Origin: an uncultured Lachnospiraceae bacterium
GTDB taxonomy: Bacteria; Bacillota; Clostridia; Lachnospirales; Lachnospiraceae
Assembly: GCA_910585935.1 (NCBI GenBank)
Contig: CAJUHN010000279.1
Coordinates: forward strand, 1 to 5,174
DNA length: 5,174 nucleotides
Reading direction: 5' to 3'
In this document: in pieces, positions 1 to 5,174 of the stretch
Numbering within the stretch: the stretch's first letter is position 1
How the letters are laid out: every line of letters begins with the position of its first letter
Translations under genes and position numbers: made by a program
Notes under the pieces: generated by a model
Seen by the model: only the letters and a program-made list of their open reading frames with translations
The model's database searches: none
Told to the model about the DNA's origin: nothing

Positions 1-60
1 GTCTGGAACGGAGCGAGAGCGCGGCTTCGTTGGAAGATGTCTTTCCAAAGCGAACCTGTA
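1..60. other. GC-rich hairpin segment at left edge, unassigned
   Basis: This stretch is much richer in G and C than its surroundings and has no convincing reading frame. It can fold into an imperfect hairpin: TTCG (26-29) pairs with CGAA (51-54), and TTGGAA (30-35) pairs with TTCCAA (43-48), with two unpaired bases at 49-50 and a 7-base loop at 36-42. It carries CGGAGCGAG (9-17) and TTGGAAGATGTC (30-41), which recur in near-identical form and in the same order at the right edge of the window (5121-5164). It is cut by the window start, so its length and strand are unknown. It could be the end of a structured RNA, a dispersed intergenic repeat, or the terminator region of an upstream gene. It does not look like a tRNA or 5S rRNA. 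Confidence 0.35.
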
Positions 61-148
61 GTCACAATCTCCTAAGATTTCCCTTATATTTTACACGAAA
101 AACTTATATACTGTCTATCTTTATTTTTGTATGTAAAAGAATTATTGC

Positions 149-177
149 TTGTAAACTCTTCTTTCCCTTGCTATAAT
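149..177 (+). promoter_or_regulatory. Sigma-A type promoter for the TPR lipoprotein gene
   Basis: A perfect -10 box TATAAT lies at 172-177. An upstream TG at 169-170 with one spacer base makes it an extended -10. The -35 box TTGTAA at 149-154 matches TTGACA at four of six positions, and the spacer is 17 bases. Transcription would start near 184, giving a leader of about 60 bases. The leader contains a weak hairpin (191-197 with 213-219, one mismatch) and the ribosome binding site AGGATGG at 232-238. This promoter probably serves both the lipoprotein gene and hflX. Confidence 0.75.
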
Positions 178-245
178 AGACGAAGAAACCGAGTTTGTTC
201 TATCATTTTTGGCATACTCAATATAAAAAATAGGATGGAATCATT

Positions 246-1412
246 ATGATGATAAAGAAAAAACTTTTTGGAAAAAAACAATTATTTTTTGCTATTTGTA
301 TCAGTACCGCTTTTTTGTCGGCATGTTCCTCAAAAAGTGCAAAGAATAATGAAGCTGGTATAGATTATTATAATAAGAAAAATTATGCAGAGGCTGTTAA
401 TTCCTATGCTCAGGCAATCGAACAAGATAAGACAAAACCAGAATATTACATAAACTTAGCAATGGCATATGTAGAATTAGGGGAATATGAAAATGCGCTC
501 ACACAGATAGGATTTGCTCTACAATTAGATTCTGAAAATCAAGCTGCTTACCGCGCAAAAGGAATTATCTGTATCGCCTTAAGCGACTACCAGAATGCTA
601 TTTTGGCATTTGAACAAGCTTTAAGTCTTGCCGATAATTTTGTAGGAACAATGGAATATGATATCTTAGATTACCGCGCGATTGCAGAATTAAAAAGTGG
701 CAATTATAAAAAAGCGATTGAAACTTATACTATTTTATTAAATGTGAAATATGAAGTGCAGAATCATTATTATTTAAGAGGCTGTGCTTATCTTGTAAAT
801 GGCAATCGGACAGCAGCTTTAGAAGATTTTAAACAAGTAGTAAAAGATAAAAATGCCAGTTATGATATGTATCTAAATATCTATACGGCGTTATCGCAAT
901 ATGGTTATGAAGAAGAAGCAACACAATATTTATCGGAAGCACTCACTTCTGGAAAAGGCAAAAAAGATGATTATTTTGCGAAGGGCAAGATATACTATTA
1001 TATGAAAGATTATTCTAATGCTACTACAAATTTGTTGAGTGCGAAGGATGCCAATATCTCAGAAGCTCTTCTTTATTTAGGAAAAGTTTATTCTGCTACA
1101 GGAGATGATACACAAGCCTCTCTTATGTTTCAGCAATATATTGAAGCAAACCCTACAAATGGTGATGTTTATAACCAATTAGGGCTGATTAAATTAGAAC
1201 AGGGTTCTTATGAAGAAGCATTAACTTATTTTCAAACTGGTCTATCCTCGGGTGATTTAAATGCAAAAAAATCACTTTCTTATAATGAAGCGATCACTTA
1301 TGAATATTTATTAGATTTTCAGACCGCAAGGGAAAAGTTTGCCGCTTATATAGCTGCTTATCCAGAAGATAGTGCGGCTGTCAGGGAATATGAATTTTTA
1401 AAAACTCGGTAA
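246..1412 (+). CDS. TPR-repeat lipoprotein
   Basis: This is a 388-residue predicted lipoprotein built almost entirely of tetratricopeptide repeats. The N-terminus has lysines (residues 4-6, 10-11), a hydrophobic stretch (12-26) and the lipobox LSAC (24-27). Cys27 is therefore the expected lipidation site, and the mature protein would sit on the outer face of the cytoplasmic membrane. From about residue 34 to 376 there are roughly ten 34-residue helix-turn-helix repeats. The clearest are 34-65, 66-99, 100-133, 139-172, 173-205, 307-338 and 344-376, with typical A-x-x-x-x-G-x-Y-x-x-A spacing. No enzyme motif is visible, so it is most likely a protein-interaction scaffold; its partner is unknown. 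AGGATGG (232-238) is seven bases from the first ATG; a second ATG at 249 would remove only one residue. hflX follows 45 bases after the stop with no terminator between, so co-transcription is likely. The family call is firm; the role is open. Confidence 0.9.
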   Translation: MMIKKKLFGKKQLFFAICISTAFLSACSSKSAKNNEAGIDYYNKKNYAEAVNSYAQAIEQDKTKPEYYINLAMAYVELGEYENALTQIGFALQLDSENQAAYRAKGIICIALSDYQNAILAFEQALSLADNFVGTMEYDILDYRAIAELKSGNYKKAIETYTILLNVKYEVQNHYYLRGCAYLVNGNRTAALEDFKQVVKDKNASYDMYLNIYTALSQYGYEEEATQYLSEALTSGKGKKDDYFAKGKIYYYMKDYSNATTNLLSAKDANISEALLYLGKVYSATGDDTQASLMFQQYIEANPTNGDVYNQLGLIKLEQGSYEEALTYFQTGLSSGDLNAKKSLSYNEAITYEYLLDFQTAREKFAAYIAAYPEDSAAVREYEFLKTR

Positions 1413-1457
1413 ATATAGTTTGTATAATCCCTGATGCAAACGGATTGGAGTTTATTT

Positions 1458-2723
1458 ATGAAAGAACTATTAGAAACAAAACAAGAATTAGAGCAAGTCA
1501 TTTTAGTAGGTATATGTACACAAGAAAATGATGATACGGAAGAATCTTTAAAAGAATTAGCGGAATTAGTGGAAACAGCAGGCGCACACCCTTTGACTAT
1601 GGTGATACAAAATAGGGAAAGTATTCATCCCGGCACATATTTAGGAAAAGGAAAAATAGAAGAACTGCGGGAGCTTATTGATAAATTGCACGCTACTGGC
1701 ATTGTCTGTGATGATGAGCTTTCTCCTGCACAATTTAGAAATTTAGAGGATGCTTTAGATACAAAGGTCATGGATCGCACTCTCATCATTTTAGATATTT
1801 TTGCAGCTCATGCTTCCACAAAAGAAGGAAAAATTCAGGTAGAACTCGCACAATTAAAATATCGTTCTGCGCGTCTAGTCGGTCTTAGAAGTTCTCTCTC
1901 TCGTCTGGGAGGAGGAATTGGAACAAGAGGTCCAGGTGAAAAGAAATTGGAAATGGATCGACGTCTTATCAAAGATCGTATTGCACAGCTTAACAAAGAA
2001 CTTCAAAATGTCAAACAGTCACGCGAAATATCTAGGCAGCAGAGGAGTCGTAATCGTATGCCAATCGCTGCGATTGTCGGATATACAAACGCAGGGAAAT
2101 CCACTCTGTTAAATAAACTCACAGATGCAAATGTGCTAGAAGAAGATAAATTATTTGCAACACTAGATCCAACCACACGCAATTTACGGCTTTCTAGTGG
2201 ACAGGAGATTCTTTTGACAGATACAGTAGGATTCATCCGCAAATTGCCTCATCATCTAATTGAAGCCTTTCGTTCTACCTTAGAGGAAGCGAAATATGCG
2301 GATATTATTTTACATGTAGTGGATACTTCTAACCCTCAAATGAATACACAGATGCAGATCGTATATGAAACATTGAAACAGTTAGAAATTGGCAATAAAC
2401 CTATTATCACTATCTTTAATAAAAAAGACAAGCTAGATTCCGATTCCGCTCCTATTTTAAGAGATTTTAAAGCAGATAAAATTTTATCTATTTCTGCTAA
2501 AACAGGAGAAGGACTTAACGATTTACTCACTTCATTAGAAGAAGTGCTGCGAGAACAAACCATCTATCTCAATTATTTATTTTCCTATCAAGATGCAGGA
2601 AAAATACAGAGCATACGAAAAAGTGGGCAGCTTTTAAAAGAAGCTTATGAAGAAGATGGTATCCGAATAGAAGCCTATGTCCCACAGGAACTCTATGCGA
2701 AAATCACAGCGCAAAAAGCATAA
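1458..2723 (+). CDS. hflX: Ribosome-associated GTPase HflX
   Basis: HflX is a cytoplasmic GTPase that binds the 50S subunit and splits stalled or hibernating 70S ribosomes, especially under heat or antibiotic stress. With this start the protein has 421 residues, a normal family length. The N-terminal HflX domain (about 13-120) is followed by a helical region with the family signature GGGIGTRGPGE (151-161). The GTPase domain has all its motifs: G1 GYTNAGKST (208-216), G2 TLDPTTR (235-241), G3 DTVGF (255-259), G4 NKKD (321-324) and G5 SAK (346-348). A short C-terminal domain follows (about 370-421). I chose ATG 1458 because GGAG (1447-1450) sits seven bases upstream. The in-frame ATG at 1434 would add eight residues but has no ribosome binding site and lies beyond the usual start of the family. 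The gene follows the TPR lipoprotein gene and ends just before a strong terminator. All catalytic motifs appear intact. Confidence 0.95.
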   Translation: MKELLETKQELEQVILVGICTQENDDTEESLKELAELVETAGAHPLTMVIQNRESIHPGTYLGKGKIEELRELIDKLHATGIVCDDELSPAQFRNLEDALDTKVMDRTLIILDIFAAHASTKEGKIQVELAQLKYRSARLVGLRSSLSRLGGGIGTRGPGEKKLEMDRRLIKDRIAQLNKELQNVKQSREISRQQRSRNRMPIAAIVGYTNAGKSTLLNKLTDANVLEEDKLFATLDPTTRNLRLSSGQEILLTDTVGFIRKLPHHLIEAFRSTLEEAKYADIILHVVDTSNPQMNTQMQIVYETLKQLEIGNKPIITIFNKKDKLDSDSAPILRDFKADKILSISAKTGEGLNDLLTSLEEVLREQTIYLNYLFSYQDAGKIQSIRKSGQLLKEAYEEDGIRIEAYVPQELYAKITAQKA

Positions 2724-2738
2724 AATATGGAATAATTG

Positions 2739-2795
2739 AAAAGGTTCTATTATGACAGTTTTTTCTATCTATTTGTCATAATAGAACCTTTTTTT
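2739..2795. terminator. Intrinsic terminator after hflX, probably bidirectional
   Basis: GGTTCTATTATGACA (2743-2757) is perfectly complementary to 2774-2788, giving a 15-base-pair stem with a 16-base loop. The flanking A-run (2739-2742) and T-run (2789-2795, seven T) extend it. On the + strand this is a classic stem plus U-tract starting 16 bases after the hflX stop. On the - strand the same stem is followed by TTTT and then AT-rich sequence. It therefore probably also ends transcripts of the converging HD-GYP gene, whose stop codon is at 2827, though with a weaker U-tract. Confidence 0.9.
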
Positions 2796-2826
2796 AAGAT
2801 TTTGAACGGAAAAACTAGCTCACCTT

Positions 2827-3927
2827 TTAACTCACGCAAACTTTTTCTTCTATTTCTCTTTCATTGTTCTGCTGTGCAATGATTTTAAATTCTTTTAAAG
2901 CTAATTGAAAACATTCTAATGCTATAGGAGATAATGCCCCACACTCTCCGCCGAGTATCATCTGACACGCTCTTTCATGTGCGAAAGCATCTTTATATAC
3001 TCGCTTACTCACTAATGCATCATAAATATCTGCCACTGCGACTATTTGAGCGCTCAGTGGAATTTCTTCTCCTTTTAATCCATCTGGATATCCCCTTCCA
3101 TCCCATTTTTCATGATGATGGCGACAAATTTCATAACAATATTTATAAAATTGATTTTCTTTATCTCTATTGAATCTCGCTAATATATCACAGCCTATCG
3201 TAGTATGTGCCTTCATAATAGAAAACTCTTCTGTAGTGAGTCTTCCCGGCTTTAGTAAAATCGCATCACTGATCCCAATCTTTCCAATATCATGCAGTGC
3301 AGAAGCCCGCACTATCATATCTATATTTTCTTCGTCCATATGATACTCTGGATAATGTACTTTCAACTTTTTTAATAAAACTTTTGTGAAATTTTTGATG
3401 CATCGGATATGTGCTCCTGATTCTAAATTTCTAAATTCCACCACAGTACTCAGAGCATCTACTAAAAACTCATTATTTTCTTTTAGTTCCTGTGCATTTC
3501 TCAATAATTCTTCCGCCTGTTCCTTCAGACGACGCTCCATATTCTTTTTATTTTGATACAGATCTATCACATTTTGAGTCCGCCTCATCACAACTCTCGC
3601 TACAAATGGCTTATATATAATATCTGATACTCCATAAGAATATGCCTTTTCTTCACTCTCTATCCTAGTTTCTGCTGTAATTAATATCACTGGAATAGAA
3701 GATAAATAGTTCTCTTTTGCCATAAAATCCAACACCCCAAAGCCATCCAGCACTGGCATAATCAGATCTAACAGCACAACTGCTATGGAACTTTCATATG
3801 TTTTTATGTATTCAATCGCCTGTTTCCCATTTTCTGCCGATAAAATTTTATAACTTTTTTCAAAAAGCTGTGAAAGAATCTTTCTGTTCATTTTCACATC
3901 ATCCACGATTAATATATAATCCTCCAT
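2827..3927 (-). CDS. Response regulator with HD-GYP domain, predicted c-di-GMP phosphodiesterase
   Basis: This 366-residue cytoplasmic protein joins a receiver domain to an HD-GYP hydrolase domain, the RpfG-like arrangement. In the receiver (about 3-120), the acidic pair D9/D10, phospho-acceptor D54 (in LLDLIMP), T84 and K106 (in YKPF) are all present. A charged, probably coiled-coil helix (about 123-158) links to the HD-GYP domain (about 160-350). That domain shows E169 and H173 (ESGAH), the HD pair H212/D213 with K216 (HDIGKIG), H241, H271/H272 (HHEKWDGRGYP, with GYP at 279-281) and D300 (VADIYDAL). These match the metal ligands and signature of active members, so it should hydrolyse cyclic di-GMP when phosphorylated by a sensor kinase; none is encoded here. 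The ATG at 3927 is preceded by AAGGAAAGG (3938-3946), ten bases away. It lies downstream of fruK on the same strand but has its own promoter. Its signalling input and cellular output are unknown. Confidence 0.92.
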   Translation of the reverse strand: MEDYILIVDDVKMNRKILSQLFEKSYKILSAENGKQAIEYIKTYESSIAVVLLDLIMPVLDGFGVLDFMAKENYLSSIPVILITAETRIESEEKAYSYGVSDIIYKPFVARVVMRRTQNVIDLYQNKKNMERRLKEQAEELLRNAQELKENNEFLVDALSTVVEFRNLESGAHIRCIKNFTKVLLKKLKVHYPEYHMDEENIDMIVRASALHDIGKIGISDAILLKPGRLTTEEFSIMKAHTTIGCDILARFNRDKENQFYKYCYEICRHHHEKWDGRGYPDGLKGEEIPLSAQIVAVADIYDALVSKRVYKDAFAHERACQMILGGECGALSPIALECFQLALKEFKIIAQQNNEREIEEKVCVS

Positions 3928-3958
3928 ACTACTTCAGCCTTTCCTTATCTCTTTTTTT

Positions 3959-3987
3959 ATCATATCATTTTTCTTTTTACCTATCAA
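3959..3987 (-). promoter_or_regulatory. Promoter for the HD-GYP response regulator gene
   Basis: Read on the - strand, TTGATA (3987-3982, five of six to TTGACA) and TATGAT (3964-3959, five of six to TATAAT) are separated by exactly 17 bases. A TG one base upstream of the -10 makes it an extended -10. Transcription would start near 3952, leaving a leader of about 25 bases with the ribosome binding site at 3938-3946. The whole promoter sits in the 64-base gap after the fruK stop, so the regulator can be expressed independently of fruK. No terminator separates the two genes, so readthrough from fruK is also possible. Confidence 0.7.
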
Positions 3988-3991
3988 AAGT

Positions 3992-4927
3992 CTATGATAA
4001 AAATTCTCCCATCTGTTCCCACAAATTTTCTATCTCTTCTTTTTTGGCTAAATTTTCTGAAAACGCACTGGCACTTCCAGCGCACACTCCTAACTTCAAT
4101 GCATATTCATAGTTTCTTTCTTTGATATATCCAGCTAAAAAACCCGCCACCATAGAATCACCTGCTCCAACAGGGTTTTTCAGCTCTCCCTGCAAAGCCT
4201 TACATTCATAAAACTTTTCATCTTCATCAATGAGCAGCGCTCCATCTTGTCCCATAGAAACTAAAACATTTCTAGCTCCTAATGTTTTTAACTTTTTAGC
4301 ATAAAAAACAGCCTGTTCCTTTTGTTTTATTTCTGTCTGAAATAATTCTCCTAACTCTTCTAAGTTAGGTTTAATTAAAAATGGATGATATGGCAAAATT
4401 CGCAAAAGGAGAGAACCTGATGCATCCACCACAATAGATACTTGTTTTTTTGATAATAACTTAAATATCCTATCATATATTTCCTGATTGACAGAAGCAG
4501 GCAAACTTCCAGCTAATACCAAATAATCTTCTTTTTTACACCCCTCTAACTTCTGGAATAACTCTTCTATCGCTTTTTGTGGAATATCTGGTCCTATTCC
4601 ATTGAGTTCTGTTTCCTCTTCCCCCTTTATCTTAATATTAATCCTGCTAAATCCTTCTGGCAACTTGATAAAATCTGCCTTACATCCTGCTTCCAACAAC
4701 CGACTTTCTATCTCTTCTCCCGTAAACCCTGCCAAAAACCCTAATGCTCTATTTTCTACCCCAAATTCATTTAATACCAAAGAAACATTAATTCCCTTTC
4801 CCCCAACCAAAAAATTCGTCTGATATGCTCTATTTAAAATCCCCGCCTGAAATTTTTTCAATATCACCCGATAATCTAACGCTGGATTAAATGTCACTGT
4901 ATAAACTATTCTATTTCCATTCAACAC
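3992..4927 (-). CDS. fruK: 1-phosphofructokinase (PfkB family)
   Basis: This cytoplasmic sugar kinase is predicted to convert fructose-1-phosphate and ATP to fructose-1,6-bisphosphate, feeding PTS-imported fructose into glycolysis. Its 311 residues match the family length. FruK-type features are YTVTFNPALDY (9-19), GGKGINVS (42-49), ALGFLAGFTG (61-70), the substrate-side segment FIKLPEGFSRINIKI (86-100), AGSLP (139-143), IKPN (185-188) and the second PfkB signature with the GAGD anion hole (254-257), whose D257 is the catalytic base. The FNPALDY and GFSRINIKI segments favour FruK over tagatose-6-phosphate kinase LacC, though the substrate is inferred. The start is read as GTG (4927-4925), with GAGG at 4941-4938 ten bases upstream; typical homologues begin about six residues later, where there is no ATG. 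No fruA transporter or fruR regulator adjoins it in this window; the next gene downstream is the HD-GYP regulator. Confidence 0.9.
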   Translation of the reverse strand: MLNGNRIVYTVTFNPALDYRVILKKFQAGILNRAYQTNFLVGGKGINVSLVLNEFGVENRALGFLAGFTGEEIESRLLEAGCKADFIKLPEGFSRINIKIKGEEETELNGIGPDIPQKAIEELFQKLEGCKKEDYLVLAGSLPASVNQEIYDRIFKLLSKKQVSIVVDASGSLLLRILPYHPFLIKPNLEELGELFQTEIKQKEQAVFYAKKLKTLGARNVLVSMGQDGALLIDEDEKFYECKALQGELKNPVGAGDSMVAGFLAGYIKERNYEYALKLGVCAGSASAFSENLAKKEEIENLWEQMGEFLS

Positions 4928-4943
4928 CTTTCACCAACCTCGT

Positions 4944-4974
4944 CCCTTTCCCTATAACATACTCCCCCTTCCCC
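4944..4974 (-). other. G-run cluster in the fruK leader (possible G-quadruplex)
   Basis: On the - strand, four runs of three or more G occur just upstream of fruK: 4974-4971 (four), 4968-4964 (five), 4952-4950 (three) and 4946-4944 (three). The loops between them are 2, 11 and 3 bases. In such an AT-rich genome this clustering stands out. It could form a two- or three-tetrad quadruplex in the mRNA, ending 16 bases before the start codon, or it could simply be purine-rich leader. The 11-base loop makes a stable structure uncertain. Confidence 0.2.
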
Positions 4975-5050
4975 ACTTATAGAAATAGGAGATAACTACA
5001 AAACTCCACCTCATATAAATACTACTCTTCCTAAAAACCCTTTTTTGCAT
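4952..5050 (-). CDS. Possible small ORF upstream of fruK, 32 residues
   Basis: An ATG at 5050-5048 opens a 32-codon frame ending in TAG at 4954-4952, 24 bases before the fruK start. It is preceded by a strong-looking ribosome binding site, AGGTGAGGAG, ending two bases before the ATG; its AGGTGA part is at a workable distance. The peptide starts MQKRVFRKSS and is basic, with a short hydrophobic, aromatic middle (WSFVVISYFY, residues 15-24). I recognise no family. It could be a leader peptide or small membrane-associated protein, but an ORF of this length can easily arise by chance. It overlaps the G-run cluster. Confidence 0.2.
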   Translation of the reverse strand: MQKRVFRKSSIYMRWSFVVISYFYKWGRGSML

Positions 5051-5066
5051 ATCTCCTCACCTAGAT

Positions 5067-5097
5067 TTCATAAATTCTGGTAACATTCGCTTTTCAA
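5067..5097 (-). promoter_or_regulatory. Weak candidate promoter for the fruK transcript
   Basis: On the - strand, TTGAAA (5097-5092, five of six) and TATGAA (5072-5067, four of six) are 19 bases apart, longer than ideal. It lies upstream of the small ORF and fruK and is the best promoter-like pair I could find between 4928 and 5100. TATAAG, at about 4982-4977 on the same strand, is an alternative -10 but lacks a good -35 box. No operator or catabolite-repression site was recognised. Confidence 0.2.
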
Positions 5098-5117
5098 AAA
5101 GTAGAACAGCCAACTAC

Positions 5118-5174
5118 CAGCGGAGGCGAGGAAGTGTTCCATAAGAAGCCCCTTGGAAGACGTCGGTACTTAAT
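5118..5174. other. GC-rich segment at right edge, related to left-edge segment
   Basis: This stretch is GC-rich with no supported reading frame. It contains CGGAGGCGAG (5121-5130), a small GGAA-gtg-TTCC hairpin (5130-5140) and TTGGAAGACGTC (5153-5164), and is cut by the window end. The first and last motifs match 9-17 and 30-41 at the left edge in order and orientation, with different sequence between them. It may be part of a dispersed intergenic repeat or a structured RNA. I could not assign it to a known RNA family. Confidence 0.35.

Noticed and set aside
1..60. Left-edge GC-rich segment as tRNA, rRNA, RNase P or tmRNA
   Set aside because: No cloverleaf, no recognisable 5S or tmRNA end, and the GAGGAAAGTC-type RNase P core is absent.
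66..79. Short inverted repeat AATCT/AGATT upstream of the first promoter
   Set aside because: It is a five-base-pair stem without a T-run and too weak to call a terminator or operator.
1918..2112. A + strand 64-codon frame within hflX
   Set aside because: It overlaps the GGGIGTRGPGE and G1 region in another frame; the hflX frame explains the sequence fully.
2003..2563. Two - strand frames (75-79 codons) inside hflX
   Set aside because: They are antisense to the well-conserved GTPase domain and match no family; they are shadow frames.
2934..3173. A + strand 79-codon frame with several His residues
   Set aside because: It is antisense to the HD-GYP catalytic core.
3981..4000. Small inverted repeat TATCA/TGATA after the fruK stop as a terminator
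   Set aside because: It has only five AT-rich base pairs and no T-run directly after it; the sequence is better explained by the -35 box at 3982-3987.
3798..4112. A 104-codon + strand frame rich in Ser, Phe and Leu
   Set aside because: It lies antisense across the start of the HD-GYP gene and the end of fruK. Its composition is what antisense of AT-rich coding and leader DNA gives, and it has no recognisable domain.
4602..4823. A + strand 73-codon frame
   Set aside because: It is antisense to the FruK N-terminal half, including GGKGINVS.

Overview
The window is AT-rich chromosomal DNA with gene content and regulatory signals typical of a low-GC Gram-positive bacterium. It most likely comes from the Clostridia, and a Lachnospiraceae-like source is my best guess. 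The grounds are the AT-rich codon use, GGAG/AGG-type ribosome binding sites, near-consensus extended -10 promoters, a T-tailed intrinsic terminator, and the style of the HD-GYP response regulator and FruK sequences. The genus cannot be read from this sequence alone.

Layout: four full-length genes form two converging pairs. On the + strand, a strong promoter (149-177) drives a TPR-repeat lipoprotein (246-1412), followed 45 bases later by the ribosome-associated GTPase HflX (1458-2723). A long hairpin with a T-run (2739-2795) ends this unit and probably also stops transcription arriving from the other side. On the - strand, reading from right to left, a 1-phosphofructokinase gene (fruK, 4927-3992, GTG start) is followed by a response regulator with a C-terminal HD-GYP domain (3927-2827). 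The regulator has its own near-consensus promoter in the 64-base gap (3959-3987). A possible 32-codon small ORF (5050-4952) precedes fruK but is weakly supported.

The two window edges (about 1-60 and 5118-5174) are more GC-rich than the rest. They share CGGAG(G)CGAG and TTGGAAGAYGTC in the same order and orientation. They look like pieces of a dispersed intergenic element or structured RNA that the window cuts through, and I could not assign them to a family.

How the genes work together: HflX rescues or splits stalled and hibernating ribosomes under stress, while the TPR lipoprotein is an envelope-anchored protein-interaction scaffold of unknown partner; their shared transcription is inferred. 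FruK phosphorylates fructose-1-phosphate to fructose-1,6-bisphosphate. The HD-GYP regulator keeps all the phosphorylation and metal-binding residues expected of an active cyclic-di-GMP phosphodiesterase. No fructose PTS, fructose regulator or sensor kinase lies in the window. I found no new defence, mobile or biosynthetic system; the most worthwhile leads are the edge repeats, the private promoter of the HD-GYP gene and the fruK leader region.
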